DNA of 64,000 nucleotides from Alphaproteobacteria bacterium (GTDB lineage Bacteria; Pseudomonadota; Alphaproteobacteria; Micavibrionales; Micavibrionaceae). This document shows, piece by piece, positions 1 to 8,862 of this stretch (position 1 is the first letter of the stretch; the number at the start of each line of letters is the position of its first letter). A program made the translations under genes and the position numbers. The stretch covers positions 186,001 to 250,000 of the forward strand of contig WGMJ01000018.1 in assembly GCA_016125135.1 (NCBI GenBank). Direction: 5' to 3'. The notes beneath the pieces were generated by a model. That model saw only the letters and a program-made list of their open reading frames with translations, was not told the DNA's origin and did not search any database.

Positions 1-324
1 CACCGCCTTGCAGGGCTTATTGAAAACCTTGTCGTTTACCCTGATGCCATGCAAAGAAACCTCGAGAAGCTTGGCGGTTTGCACCATTCGCAAGCTGTTT
101 TGCTGCTTCTCACGCAAAAAGGCGTTTCACGTGAAGATGCCTATAAATACGTACAGCGTAATGCCATGGCCGTGTGGGACAGCAATGCGGAGAAAAGCTT
201 TTTAACCCTGCTTGAAGCCGATGCAGATGTTAAAAAAGCAGTAACACCAAAAGAATTACAGGGTTTGTTTGCCAGCACCCATTACCTAAATCATATTGAT
301 ACGATATTCAAAAGAGTGTTTTAA
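1..324 (+). CDS. purB: Adenylosuccinate lyase, C-terminal part (5' end outside window)
   Basis: This is the C-terminal end of adenylosuccinate lyase, which removes fumarate from SAICAR and adenylosuccinate in purine synthesis. The frame is open from base 1, before the first internal ATG, and reads HRLAGLIENL, then MQRNLEKLGGL and SREDAYKYVQRNAM, the conserved PurB C-terminal helices. Only about 107 residues are inside the window and the catalytic loops lie upstream. A palindromic repeat begins seven bases after the stop. The family call is firm; the gene is cut by the window edge and not visibly broken. Confidence 0.93.
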   Translation, partial: HRLAGLIENLVVYPDAMQRNLEKLGGLHHSQAVLLLLTQKGVSREDAYKYVQRNAMAVWDSNAEKSFLTLLEADADVKKAVTPKELQGLFASTHYLNHIDTIFKRVF

Positions 325-330
325 TCCTCT

Positions 331-393
331 TGTCACCCCAGCGAAAGCTGGGTCCAGCATTCGGGATGGATGCCAGCTTTCGCTGGCATGACA
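331..393. repeat. Palindromic repeat, family A, copy 1
   Basis: A 63-bp element made of two hairpins: CCCAGCGAAAGCTGGG, a short spacer, then TGCCAGCTTTCGCTGGCA, ending in TGACA. Close relatives lie at 27077-27142, 29319-29404 and 53680-53765. It sits seven bases after the purB stop and nine bases from the 3' end of the convergent comF gene, so it could serve as a 3'-end structure for both transcripts. No protein-coding role is apparent here. Confidence 0.9.
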
Positions 394-401
394 GGAAATA
401 A

Positions 402-1148
402 TCACAAATCCCCATCACGCAAAACACGGGCGATGGTAAGCACATTCACCTTCGCAGCCCCCGCTTTTAACATGGTTTCCGTGCAAGCGCGCAAGGTCGA
501 GCCTGTTGTATAAACATCATCAACGAGTAAAATTGTTTTGCCTTCAATCTGCTTTTGCGTTTGCGGGTTTAGGCGGAAGGCGGTGCGCACATTTTTCAAA
601 CGTTCTTTACGCGGCAGGCTGGCTTGCGGCACGGTGTTCTTGATACGTTGAAGTGCATTACACAGCACCGGCTTGCCCCACAACTTAGCAAGATGCTGCG
701 CGAGAATTGCTGACTGGTTGAAGCGCCTGTTCAGCAGCCGCCAGAAATGGAGCGGCACGGGAATCAGCAAATCTGTTTCCTCCCGCATTTCCTCCCCCGC
801 CTCTTTCAGCCACGGAGTAAAGGCGTGAATCAGGTCCAGCCGGTCGCCATGTTTGAATTTGAGCACCAGTTCACGCCCCGCCTCGCGGTAGATAAGCCGT
901 GCCCGCGCCTTGGCAAAAGGTGGCTCGTCGGTCAGGCACTCGGTGCAGAGCGTGTCCTCGACCGCTACCTCGTTGATATTATACGTAAAAGGAAGGCCGC
1001 ATTGGCGGCAATGGGGCTTCTGGATGAAGCTGAGGCGTGCCCAGCCTTGCGCCGAAAATATGCCTGCTGCCTCAACCACTTCGCCCGTTACAGGGCAGCG
1101 GCTGGGCAAAAACAGCGCCATAAACCTTGGTATAACAGCTTGAAACAT
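402..1148 (-). CDS. comF: ComF family phosphoribosyltransferase-like protein
   Basis: ComF/GntX-type protein of about 248 residues. The N-terminal part carries a cysteine cluster (CRQCGLPF and CTECL) of the zinc-finger type, and the C-terminal half is a type I phosphoribosyltransferase fold with the PRPP-loop motif LLVDDVYTTGSTL. In naturally competent bacteria ComF helps DNA uptake, and in many others its role is unclear. I chose the ATG at 1148 over the GTG just upstream; neither has a clear Shine-Dalgarno sequence. It is divergent from the 809-residue methyltransferase gene, with 87 bp between the starts. Confidence 0.88.
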   Translation of the reverse strand: MFQAVIPRFMALFLPSRCPVTGEVVEAAGIFSAQGWARLSFIQKPHCRQCGLPFTYNINEVAVEDTLCTECLTDEPPFAKARARLIYREAGRELVLKFKHGDRLDLIHAFTPWLKEAGEEMREETDLLIPVPLHFWRLLNRRFNQSAILAQHLAKLWGKPVLCNALQRIKNTVPQASLPRKERLKNVRTAFRLNPQTQKQIEGKTILLVDDVYTTGSTLRACTETMLKAGAAKVNVLTIARVLRDGDL

Positions 1149-1235
1149 CACGATTTTACTTGAATTTGCCCGCCCGTTTTTAGTACGGTGCCCTTCTGTT
1201 ATTGGGCCCCTCTAACTGCGTAAAGAATAGGCGTA

Positions 1236-3665
1236 ATGCAAAGCACGAGCCAGAAAAAACTTTCTGCCGCTTTACATGAATTTCCAGGGATTAAGGAAGG
1301 GCTTGATGCAACCAAAATCCGCGAGTTGCGCGGTGACGCCCTGAAGCTTTCCTACAGCGATGACAAGGCCGAACTTCTCAAGGATATTTCCATAGAAAGC
1401 GTCAAGAAGGCGTGGTTTACACTCGCGCATCTTGTACTCAGCCCCGGCGCAAAAGTGTATGACATGGGCTGCGACAATGGCGAGATGACCTTTGCCATGG
1501 CCGTTATGCGCCCTGATTGTGATTTTACCGGCCTTGAGAAAAACAAGAAATCATTCCAGGAAGCGCAAGCGCGCTTCACTCTGCCAAACCTGAAATTCGA
1601 AGAAGGCAATGTGCTTGCGCCTGAAGTTGCCGCCGGCTCGCTTGATGCGGTTATAAACTCGTTCCTGTTGCATGATATCTATTCTACCTTCGGCTATAAC
1701 GAGTTGCATGTGCGCCAGTCACTCGAGGCGCATTTCCGCTGTTTGAAAACAGACGGGCTGCTGTTTATCCGCGATTACCTGATGCCAAACCCCGGCGAAT
1801 ATGTGCTGATGCAATTCCTCGAGCAGGAAAGCAAAGGCCAGGCCATTGCCGAACTGTGTGAAACAGATTTGCTGGAACTATATGCCGAAACAGCCCGCGC
1901 GAAGAATGACCCTGTCTGCCGCGGGTTCTTCCTTGAGCAATTGCCGCCGCGCGTACCCAAAACGCAGCTTTACCGCCTGCCGCACAAATGGGCCTATGAA
2001 TTTATTTTGCGCAAGGATGGCCGCGACAACTGGGAAGAACAGCTTGAAGAAGAATATACGTTCTTCACCGACCGTGATTACAAGCGCGAGCTACGCGCGC
2101 TTGCCGCCCGCGTGCTTTATACAGCGCCGCATCGTGACGAAGCCTATATTTCAAAATATTTCGAGCAATCTTTCCGTTTATATAATGAAGATGGCACTTC
2201 ACTGGGTATGCCGCCCACCAGCTATATTATTCTGGCACAAAAAACCGAGAAGGCCGAAAGCCTTCTCTTGCAAGAACGCCGTGCGACAAAAGGCCAAACC
2301 CCTGCGCTTGATGTCCGCGCGATGCGCGATGACACAACAGGAAAAATCCATGACATTGCAACACGCAATAAAAGCTTTACCGATGTTCTGCCTTACCGCG
2401 TTTCGGCTGATGGCCGCTTGACTGTTTTCATCCGTGAAGGCGTACCGCGCCCGCTGGCAAATACAATCCCGCGTGGTAGCCACAACATTGATGGCCGCCG
2501 CTGGTCGGGCCATATGACGGAGCCGCTATCATTTGAAACAGAAATATTTGAAAGCATACGCACGGGCGGCGCACAGGTGCTGGAAGATTTCTTCCGCAAA
2601 CTCGCTATGCGTGTGGCCCCGGGCGCCATTGCCGAGGAAGGACCCGCCTTCTACCCTGACCCGAGCGTGATAGATGAGCGCATCGACACAAGCTATGTGC
2701 GACTTGAAACAGACAGTACCCACGCAGCGCAATTTACCGTACAGCTTGAAGAAGGCGATGAAACAGTTACAGCCAAAATACGCGAGGTTGGCGCACAAGA
2801 TTTACTTGATGCGATTGCAGCAGGACTTATTCCGAATTCGAACCTTGAAGTACAATTACTGGCGCTTTTTGAAAAGCTGAACATTGAATCTATTACGTGG
2901 GGTGAGTGCCCGTTGCAGCTTGAAGAAATTGAAGCAGAAGCAACGCTCACCTCGAAACAGGTCATGGAAGCCGCCTCGCAAGAAGACAAACGCTTCAAAA
3001 ATGCCCGCGGTGTTGCCGGTGATATCAAGGTGATTGAATCGATCTTCGTTGATGCGGGGCAAGACGAACAAGGCGGCACGGCCGATTACGCAACCAAGAA
3101 TATTTCCTTCATCTTGCCTGAAAGCAATATTACCAACATTGTTGCGGTGCTGCCGCTTGTGAAATCACACAATGACGAAGTGATGGCCGAGATTGTGCAG
3201 TCGTTCCAGCCTGTGCCGCAACGCTACCGTGGCAATGGCATGACACTCAGCGTGCCGTCCTTCCCTATTCCGCGTGAAATACAAACGCCGGACCAGCTGA
3301 AAAAATTTGTTGCCGCAAAATTCGAAGTTGACCCCAAATATGTTGCCCGCATGGGGGAAAGCTACTTCACGCATATACAGATGACACCGCAGCGTATTTA
3401 TCCCTATGTCATCAATGCCACCCGCATGGCGTTCAAGGGCCAGCGCCACGGCACAACATCCCTCACCAATACAAAAGATTTATGGAAGCTTTGCTACTGG
3501 GATAATCATGATAGTTTTATTAAAGTTGTTTCGCGCGCTTATAAACAATTCTGTAATAACAGCGACCTGAGCGTGAAATGGAGCCTGAAACAATCTATTT
3601 CAGCCCCGTACAAGAAAACCATTGCGAATGACAGCGCGTTCATTTCTGACCGCCGCCCCAAATAA
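1236..3665 (+). CDS. Large class I methyltransferase with a Nudix-like C-terminal half
   Basis: An 809-residue protein. Residues about 55-220 form a class I SAM-dependent methyltransferase domain, with motif I at residues 76-82 (DMGCDNG), an acidic residue at the end of the next strand (TGLEKN) and SLDAVINSFLLHD as the later core strand. From about residue 375 the sequence resembles a Nudix fold in its strand order, and AFYPDPSVIDERI is like the usual post-box segment, but the GX5EX7REUXEEXGU box is not present, so pyrophosphatase activity is doubtful. The C-terminal 150 residues are unassigned. The next methyltransferase-like gene starts three bases after the stop, so the two are probably cotranscribed. 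The substrate is unknown. Confidence 0.72.
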   Translation: MQSTSQKKLSAALHEFPGIKEGLDATKIRELRGDALKLSYSDDKAELLKDISIESVKKAWFTLAHLVLSPGAKVYDMGCDNGEMTFAMAVMRPDCDFTGLEKNKKSFQEAQARFTLPNLKFEEGNVLAPEVAAGSLDAVINSFLLHDIYSTFGYNELHVRQSLEAHFRCLKTDGLLFIRDYLMPNPGEYVLMQFLEQESKGQAIAELCETDLLELYAETARAKNDPVCRGFFLEQLPPRVPKTQLYRLPHKWAYEFILRKDGRDNWEEQLEEEYTFFTDRDYKRELRALAARVLYTAPHRDEAYISKYFEQSFRLYNEDGTSLGMPPTSYIILAQKTEKAESLLLQERRATKGQTPALDVRAMRDDTTGKIHDIATRNKSFTDVLPYRVSADGRLTVFIREGVPRPLANTIPRGSHNIDGRRWSGHMTEPLSFETEIFESIRTGGAQVLEDFFRKLAMRVAPGAIAEEGPAFYPDPSVIDERIDTSYVRLETDSTHAAQFTVQLEEGDETVTAKIREVGAQDLLDAIAAGLIPNSNLEVQLLALFEKLNIESITWGECPLQLEEIEAEATLTSKQVMEAASQEDKRFKNARGVAGDIKVIESIFVDAGQDEQGGTADYATKNISFILPESNITNIVAVLPLVKSHNDEVMAEIVQSFQPVPQRYRGNGMTLSVPSFPIPREIQTPDQLKKFVAAKFEVDPKYVARMGESYFTHIQMTPQRIYPYVINATRMAFKGQRHGTTSLTNTKDLWKLCYWDNHDSFIKVVSRAYKQFCNNSDLSVKWSLKQSISAPYKKTIANDSAFISDRRPK

Positions 3666-3668
3666 ACC

Positions 3669-4448
3669 ATGAGCGCCCCGCAGATATTCGATTTTGATGC
3701 GCGCACATTAAAAAAAGCGCGAAGCTGCCAGTCTTTCCTTTTTGATATTATAAAGCAGAATTTACAAGAGCGGCTTGGTATCATTAAAAAGCCCTTCACC
3801 CATATCAAACTACATGCAAGCACGCCTATTACACTTGATGCCGTTTCGACATCAAGCTTTACGTATAACTCGGCAGAGATATTGCCGGATAATATCAAGG
3901 AAGATGCTATTCTGAGCTTCCTCTCCCTCCATGCCGTGAATGATATTCCGGGCTTGCTGATACAAATGAAGAAAAGCCTGAACCCTGACGGGCTTTTTAT
4001 GGCGGCGTTGTTTGGCGGGGAAACACTCACAGAATTGCGTCAGTCACTGATGCAGGCCGAACTTTCACTTACAGGTGGTGTGCGCCCGCGTATATTCCCG
4101 TTTATGGACAAGCAGCAAATGGGCGCGCTGATGCAACGCGCTGGCTTTGCCCTACCCGTTGTTGATTCCGATACAATTACAATCAATTACCGGCACCCTG
4201 TAAAACTGATGCATGATTTACGCGAGATGGGCGAAACAAATTGCCTGCTTGCGCGCGAGAAAAACTTTACACGGCGTGACCTTTTCGCCGAAGCCAACCG
4301 CTATTACATGAAAAACTTTGCCGATACGGACGGCACGGTAAAAGCGACTTTTGAGATTATTTATGCCATTGGCTGGGCGCCACATGAAAGCCAGCAAAAG
4401 CCCCTTCGGCCCGGCAGCGGCGAAAAAAGCCTGACAGAAGTGCTATAA
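3669..4448 (+). CDS. NDUFAF5-like methyltransferase-family protein with degenerate SAM motif
   Basis: 259 residues. The second half matches the alphaproteobacterial NDUFAF5-like family closely: LSLHAVNDIPG, LNPDGLFMAALFGGETL, MQRAGFALPV, the MGETN segment and the end signature GWAPHESQQKPLRPGS. In mitochondria NDUFAF5 hydroxylates an arginine of the complex I subunit NDUFS7; the bacterial role is less certain. The first half keeps the N-terminal FDFDARTLKKAR, but where relatives have a glycine-rich motif I (LDLGCxxG type) this one reads TPITLDAVSTSS, so SAM binding in the usual way is questionable. It lies three bases after the large methyltransferase gene and is followed by a strong terminator. 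Confidence 0.82.
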   Translation: MSAPQIFDFDARTLKKARSCQSFLFDIIKQNLQERLGIIKKPFTHIKLHASTPITLDAVSTSSFTYNSAEILPDNIKEDAILSFLSLHAVNDIPGLLIQMKKSLNPDGLFMAALFGGETLTELRQSLMQAELSLTGGVRPRIFPFMDKQQMGALMQRAGFALPVVDSDTITINYRHPVKLMHDLREMGETNCLLAREKNFTRRDLFAEANRYYMKNFADTDGTVKATFEIIYAIGWAPHESQQKPLRPGSGEKSLTEVL

Positions 4449-4450
4449 AA

Positions 4451-4473
4451 AAAGCCCCGTTTTACGGGGCTTT
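4451..4473. terminator. Bidirectional rho-independent terminator
   Basis: Stem AAAGCCCCGT / ACGGGGCTTT with a three-base loop, an A-run before and a T-run after. It ends the methyltransferase pair on the plus strand and the GMP-reductase-side hypothetical gene on the minus strand, since both stop codons lie within about five bases of it. Confidence 0.93.
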
Positions 4474-4477
4474 TTAT

Positions 4478-4933
4478 CTAGTAACCTTCGTTACCATTAT
4501 CACGTTGCGGGCGACGGTTCTGGCCGCCGCCACCTTGTCCACCGCCTTGCGGGCGGCGCATATGACGGATCGGGCCTCTGTCGCGTCCACCCTGGCGTTG
4601 CCCGCCCTGGTTTTGCTTTGGCTGCGCATCATCATCTGAATCATCATCACCGCCATTGCCACTGATAAAGTCTGGCAGACCGGCATCATCATTTCCTCCA
4701 CCTTGGCGACGTGCTGCGCGGTGTGGCGGGATCGGCATAGCGCGGACTGCGCTTTCATCACGATCACTCACTGCAATTTCAATTTCCAGACGGGCTGCAA
4801 CTTTACGCAACTCATGGATTGCTTCTTGTAGTTCTTCGCGCGCAGAAACATCTTTCTTTGCTTTGCCCCACGCATTGTAGGCTGTGTGGCATCTTTCAGA
4901 TACTTCTTTTAAACGCTGTGCAATTTCTTCCAT
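4478..4933 (-). CDS. Hypothetical protein with RGG-like disordered tail
   Basis: 151 residues. The first 55 form a charged, probably helical segment (LKEVSERCHTAYN, ELQEAIHELRKV). The rest is low complexity: an acidic patch (NGGDDDSDDDAQ) followed by a Gly/Arg/Gln-rich tail with RRPQGGGQGGGGQNRR. Such tails often bind RNA or drive condensates, but I recognise no family and do not assign a function. It is 52 bp downstream of guaC on the same strand and ends in the bidirectional terminator. It was probably expanded by short-repeat slippage. Confidence 0.7.
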   Translation of the reverse strand: MEEIAQRLKEVSERCHTAYNAWGKAKKDVSAREELQEAIHELRKVAARLEIEIAVSDRDESAVRAMPIPPHRAARRQGGGNDDAGLPDFISGNGGDDDSDDDAQPKQNQGGQRQGGRDRGPIRHMRRPQGGGQGGGGQNRRPQRDNGNEGY

Positions 4934-4985
4934 AAATATATCTCCGTCTTTACGGCCTCACAATAAAACGAAATAAGGCTTCAGG

Positions 4986-6041
4986 TCAATCAGAACCGAA
5001 GATATTATTTATTTGCTGGGTTACACGCACAAAAGTCGTTCTTTTCGACAATTGTTTCAGCGTTTTGGCCCCGACATAAGTACACGCTGAACGCAATCCA
5101 CCCAATATGTCTTGTAATGTATCCTTCACATCGCCACGGAACTTGATGCGCACTGTTTTACCCTCACTGGCCCGATAAGAGGCAACACCGCCCGCATGTT
5201 TATTCATCGCGTCTTCGCTGCTCATGCCATAGAAGGAGACATAACGGTCACCGCTCTCTTCAACAATATCGGCTTCGCTTTGCGCGTGGCCTGCCAGCAT
5301 GCCGCCTAGCATCACGAAATCGGAGCCGGCACCGAATGCCTTTGCAACATCCCCCGGCACTGTGCAGCCGCCATCGGCGCATACAAGACCACTAAGGCCG
5401 TGCGCAGAATCAGCACATTCGATAATGGCTGACAGTTGCGGGTAGCCAACACCTGTCATTTTGCGTGTTGTGCAAACACTGCCCGGGCCAATACCGACCT
5501 TCACAACATCAGCACCGTTCAGCAGAAGCTGCTCGGTCATTTCGCCCGTTACAACATTCCCCGCCATAATGACAATATCGGGGTATTTATCGCGGATTTT
5601 GGCAACAAATTCAGCGAACGGCTCGCTGTAGCCATTGGCCACATCTATACAAAGCTTATCGAGTGTGCGGCCTTTTTTGTTTTTAAGACCCTTCATCACA
5701 CTTTCAAGCTTTTCAACATCACGCTCAACAACGCCAAGGCTATACCAGACACTGTTTGCGCCTTCCTGCGAGAAAAACTCTATAATTTCTTCAGGCGGAT
5801 AATGCTTGTGAATAGCCACTGTAAGCCCCTGCCCGTTTTCCTCGAACGCGCGGGCCATTTCGAATGTACCGACACCGTCCATATTAGCAGCAACCACAGG
5901 CACGCCGTGGAATGTATTCTTACTCCATTTGAACTTGAACTCGCGGCGGATATCAACATCCTGCCGTGATGCAAGCGTTGACCGCTTCGGGCGGATCAAC
6001 ACATCTTTGAAATCAAGCTTTACATCTTGTTCTATACGCAT
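4986..6041 (-). CDS. guaC: GMP reductase
   Basis: 351 residues of the IMPDH/GMPR barrel family. The active-site loop [16 protein letters not shown] carries the catalytic cysteine followed by Thr-Thr-Arg-Lys, which separates GMP reductase from IMP dehydrogenase. There are no CBS domains, consistent with GMPR. Other landmarks are [12 protein letters not shown] at the start, [12 protein letters not shown], and the phosphate-binding [20 protein letters not shown] with MLGGMLAG. The enzyme converts GMP to IMP with NADPH in purine salvage. It is the third gene of a DUF1192-bdhA-guaC run. Confidence 0.95.
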   Translation of the reverse strand: MRIEQDVKLDFKDVLIRPKRSTLASRQDVDIRREFKFKWSKNTFHGVPVVAANMDGVGTFEMARAFEENGQGLTVAIHKHYPPEEIIEFFSQEGANSVWYSLGVVERDVEKLESVMKGLKNKKGRTLDKLCIDVANGYSEPFAEFVAKIRDKYPDIVIMAGNVVTGEMTEQLLLNGADVVKVGIGPGSVCTTRKMTGVGYPQLSAIIECADSAHGLSGLVCADGGCTVPGDVAKAFGAGSDFVMLGGMLAGHAQSEADIVEESGDRYVSFYGMSSEDAMNKHAGGVASYRASEGKTVRIKFRGDVKDTLQDILGGLRSACTYVGAKTLKQLSKRTTFVRVTQQINNIFGSD

Positions 6042-6062
6042 TTTTACTTTCCTTCGTTTGAA

Positions 6063-6851
6063 TTATTGGGCTGTCCAGCCGCCATCGATTGAAACTTCAG
6101 TGCCTGTAATCTGGGCTGCAGCATCACTGCACAAAAAGACTGCAAGGCCGCCAATTTGTTCAGGCGTGACGAACTGCTTGGAAGGCTGCTTTTCACTCAG
6201 CAACTCGACTTCTGCTTGTTTAACGCTGATACCCTTGTTTTTGGCATTCGCATCGATCTGGTTTTGCACGAGCGGTGTGAGCACCCAGCCAGGGCAAATA
6301 CAATTGCTTGTAATGCCTGTTTCCGCCGTTTCAAGTGCAACAGATTTCGAGAAACCAAGCATGCCGTGCTTACAAGCCACGTAACATGACTTCTTGGCAG
6401 AAGCTACTTTACCGTGGGCTGACGCGATATTGATAATACGGCCCCAGTTATTCTTTTTCATGGTTGGCATGGCATGGCGCACGATATGGAAGGGCGCCGT
6501 CAACATAACAGATACCATGGCATCCCATTTTTCAGGCGGGAAATCCTCGACCAGATCGACATGCTGGAAACCGGCGTTATTCACGATAATATCAACACTG
6601 CCAAGCTCTTTCACTGTCGCTTCGACAAGGTTCTTGATTTGCTCGGGCTTCGATAAATCAGCACCGTTAAACGACACAGGCACTTTATATTCGTCTGCGA
6701 TTTCTGTTTTAATACCGTCAATCACTGCAGCTTCGCCAAAACCATTAAGCATGATAGATGCCCCTTGCGCCGCGAGTGTTTTTGCAACGCCCAGCCCGAT
6801 ACCGCTGGTTGACCCTGTTACAAGCGCAACCTTACCTTTTAACTGTGACAT
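6063..6851 (-). CDS. bdhA: 3-hydroxybutyrate dehydrogenase (SDR family)
   Basis: 262-residue short-chain dehydrogenase. The NAD-binding TGSTSGIGLGVAKTLA, NNAG motif, catalytic serine in IINIASAHG and the YVACKHG tyrosine-lysine pair are all present. The segment GITSNCICPGWVLTPLVQ and the closing ITGTEVSIDGGWTAQ are typical of D-3-hydroxybutyrate dehydrogenase, which oxidises 3-hydroxybutyrate to acetoacetate. It starts two bases after the DUF1192 stop and is followed 21 bp later by guaC, so the three are likely one transcript. Confidence 0.9.
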   Translation of the reverse strand: MSQLKGKVALVTGSTSGIGLGVAKTLAAQGASIMLNGFGEAAVIDGIKTEIADEYKVPVSFNGADLSKPEQIKNLVEATVKELGSVDIIVNNAGFQHVDLVEDFPPEKWDAMVSVMLTAPFHIVRHAMPTMKKNNWGRIINIASAHGKVASAKKSCYVACKHGMLGFSKSVALETAETGITSNCICPGWVLTPLVQNQIDANAKNKGISVKQAEVELLSEKQPSKQFVTPEQIGGLAVFLCSDAAAQITGTEVSIDGGWTAQ

Positions 6852-6853
6852 TC

Positions 6854-7048
6854 CTATTCCTCTTTCTTTTTAAAAAAGCCTGACAAGGCTTCCTGATGTG
6901 ATTTTTTCTTTGCCATGTCTGCTTCTACGCGGATGATTTCTTCTTTCAAAGCGACAACATATTCCTGAAGTTCGGATACGGACATATTGTCGAGCTTTTT
7001 CAGCGCGGGTTTTCCGTTTTTTGGCCGGTCATCATCTTCCAATAGCAT
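6854..7048 (-). CDS. DUF1192 family small protein
   Basis: 64 residues, starting at the ATG giving MLLEDDDRPK; an open frame continues 36 bases further up but would overlap the divergent quinone oxidoreductase start. The alphaproteobacterial DUF1192 pattern is clear: acidic DDDRPK start, LDNMSVSELQEYVVALKEEIIRVEADM helix with heptad spacing, and a C-terminal SGFFKK. The function is unknown. The neighbouring quinone oxidoreductase and TrcR genes recur beside it in other alphaproteobacteria. The start lies 26 bp from the oxidoreductase start, so the two promoters must overlap. Confidence 0.85.
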   Translation of the reverse strand: MLLEDDDRPKNGKPALKKLDNMSVSELQEYVVALKEEIIRVEADMAKKKSHQEALSGFFKKKEE

Positions 7049-7074
7049 GGAAAGAAGACTAGTATGACAGCAGA

Positions 7075-8007
7075 ATGAAAGCAATTATTGCCGCCGATAA
7101 TATGCCAAGCCTTGTGGACAGGCCGGCCCCCGCGCCCGCCAAAGGGGAAATATTATTAAAAGTGTTAGCATCCGGCATAAACAGGGCCGATTTATTGCAA
7201 TGTAAAGGTAAATATAACCCGCCCGAGGGCGCTTCCGATATTCTGGGGCTTGAGGTCAGCGGCGAAGTGATCGAGACCGCAGGGCCATGGAACAAGGGCG
7301 ATATACTTTGCGCCCTTCTACCCGGTGGCGGTTATGCCGAATATGTCACAGTCCCCGCTTCGCTTTGCCTCTCGGTGCCGCCCAGCATAAATCCTGTTGA
7401 AGCAGCAGGCCTGCCCGAAGCGCTTTTCACGGTTTACAAAAATATATTCAAAATCGGGCGTTTCCAGAAAGATGAAACCGTTTTCATTCAAGGGGGCGCT
7501 TCCGGCATCGGCACAATGGCCATACAAATGGTAAAAGCCATGGGCGGGCGCGTTGTTGTAACTGCAGGTTCCGATGAACGCTGCAAGCAATGTCTGGCGC
7601 TTGGTGCTGATGAAGCCATCAATTACAAGACGCAGGATTTCACCGATATTAAAGCCGATATTATTCTCGATATGGTTGGCGGTGATTATTTGCCCAAGCA
7701 TATTGCCATGCTGAACAATCGCGGCCGGCATATCAGTATTGCCTATATGGGTGGTGCGAAGGCCGAAGCACTGATCCCCGCTATCATGCAAAAGGAACTG
7801 ACGATTACAGGCTCCACCCTTCGCAATAGTCCGCTTCCTGAGAAGGAAATGCTGGCGCGCGAGATTTATAAAAGCGTTGGCCCGCTGCTGGAAAACGGGA
7901 CGATCAAGCCCGTGATCGGCGGGATTTTCCCCATGACAGAGGCCCGAAAAGCCCATGAAAGCCTTGAAAAAGGCGAAATTTTCGGAAAAAGCCTCCTGAC
8001 CCCATAA
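7075..8007 (+). CDS. NAD(P)H quinone oxidoreductase (PIG3-type MDR family)
   Basis: 310-residue medium-chain dehydrogenase/reductase without the structural zinc. It has the N-terminal MKAI start, GINRADLLQCKGKYNPP, ILGLEVSG, the nucleotide-binding QGGASGIGTMAIQ and the LGADEAINYK segment, as in the PIG3/TP53I3-type quinone oxidoreductases. It likely reduces quinones with NADPH, perhaps in redox defence. No ribosome-binding site is obvious just before the ATG. It is divergent from DUF1192 and upstream of trcR. Confidence 0.9.
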   Translation: MKAIIAADNMPSLVDRPAPAPAKGEILLKVLASGINRADLLQCKGKYNPPEGASDILGLEVSGEVIETAGPWNKGDILCALLPGGGYAEYVTVPASLCLSVPPSINPVEAAGLPEALFTVYKNIFKIGRFQKDETVFIQGGASGIGTMAIQMVKAMGGRVVVTAGSDERCKQCLALGADEAINYKTQDFTDIKADIILDMVGGDYLPKHIAMLNNRGRHISIAYMGGAKAEALIPAIMQKELTITGSTLRNSPLPEKEMLAREIYKSVGPLLENGTIKPVIGGIFPMTEARKAHESLEKGEIFGKSLLTP

Positions 8008-8077
8008 AAAGCTGGAAAACCGCGCAGAAACTGGTATAAATCTGCTATCCCTTACATCGTTGAATTATATACAATAT

Positions 8078-8095
8078 CACTCTTATGAAAGAGTG
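8078..8095 (+). promoter_or_regulatory. Stem-loop in the trcR leader
   Basis: CACTCTT and AAGAGTG form a 7-bp perfect stem with a four-base loop, 39 bases before the trcR start. It lacks a T-run, so it is not an intrinsic terminator. TTGAAT at 8060-8065 may be a -35 element, but the matching -10 overlaps this hairpin and is poor. An operator or an mRNA leader structure are both possible. Confidence 0.3.
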
Positions 8096-8133
8096 GTAAT
8101 GGAAGGTTTTTACACTTTTAGGAGTAACAAAAA

Positions 8134-8841
8134 ATGACAAAGCTTGATCTGACAAAACCCCTGATGCCAAAAGCTGTTGCGCAATGGCTTATTGATGAAA
8201 CAGGTTTGACCTTCGAACAGATTTCGGACTTCACCGGCCTGCACATGATTGAAATTCAGGCGCTGGCTGATGAAGAAGTGGGCCGCGGCATTATGCCCCA
8301 GAACCCGATTGAAACAGGTGAGCTGACAGAGGCCGAACTGAAGCGCTGTGAAGCTGACCCGCGCACGAGACTGAAAATTAACCGCCGCAGCGATTTGCCT
8401 GCGCCGAAAATCCGCGCAAAAGGCCCACGTTATACACCTGTTGCGAAACGTCAGGACAAGCCAGATGCAATTGCTTACATCCTGAAGCAAAACCCCGAGA
8501 TTTCGGAAGCACGTATTGTAAAGCTTGTTGGTACAACGAAAAACACGATCAAGATGATCCGTGAAAAAACGCACCCCAACATGTCGAACCTGAAACCGCG
8601 CCACCCTGCTGATATCGGCCTTTGCACATACGCAGAGTACGAAGCCGCTATCCGCAAAGGCTTGAAAGCACTAGGCCGTGACCCTGATGCCGAAGCCGCA
8701 GCACGTGCCGCCCAGCAAGCCGAAGAAGACCGCCTTGCCCAAGAAGCGGCCCAACAGCAGCAGCAAAGCAGTGGTTCCGGCGGGTTTGATTTCAGCAATT
8801 TCTACAACCCGAACAAAGCCACAGGCTCTGACAATAACTAA
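8134..8841 (+). CDS. trcR: Cell cycle transcriptional regulator TrcR (DUF1013)
   Basis: 235 residues. The first 185 follow DUF1013 closely: LTKPLMPKAVAQWLIDETGL, FEQISDFTGLHMIEIQALADEE, KRCEADPRTRLKI, the ARIVKLVGTTKNTI helix-turn-helix and NLKPRHPADIGLC. The family is nearly restricted to alphaproteobacteria and is annotated as a cell-cycle regulator. The tail is an Ala/Gln-rich low-complexity segment (AQEAAQQQQQSSG) of variable length. The ribosome site TTTAGGAG lies at a good distance before the ATG. Confidence 0.93.
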   Translation: MTKLDLTKPLMPKAVAQWLIDETGLTFEQISDFTGLHMIEIQALADEEVGRGIMPQNPIETGELTEAELKRCEADPRTRLKINRRSDLPAPKIRAKGPRYTPVAKRQDKPDAIAYILKQNPEISEARIVKLVGTTKNTIKMIREKTHPNMSNLKPRHPADIGLCTYAEYEAAIRKGLKALGRDPDAEAAARAAQQAEEDRLAQEAAQQQQQSSGSGGFDFSNFYNPNKATGSDNN

Positions 8842-8862
8842 GTTGTAATCAGGTAATATAAA

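Noticed and set aside
747-1163. A 138-codon plus-strand frame across comF
   Set aside because: It is antisense to comF, whose phosphoribosyltransferase motifs are clear, and its protein has no recognisable features.
8099-8137. 12-codon upstream frame overlapping the trcR start (ATGA)
   Set aside because: It has no ribosome site and the length is within chance; the overlap is intriguing but not enough to call it.
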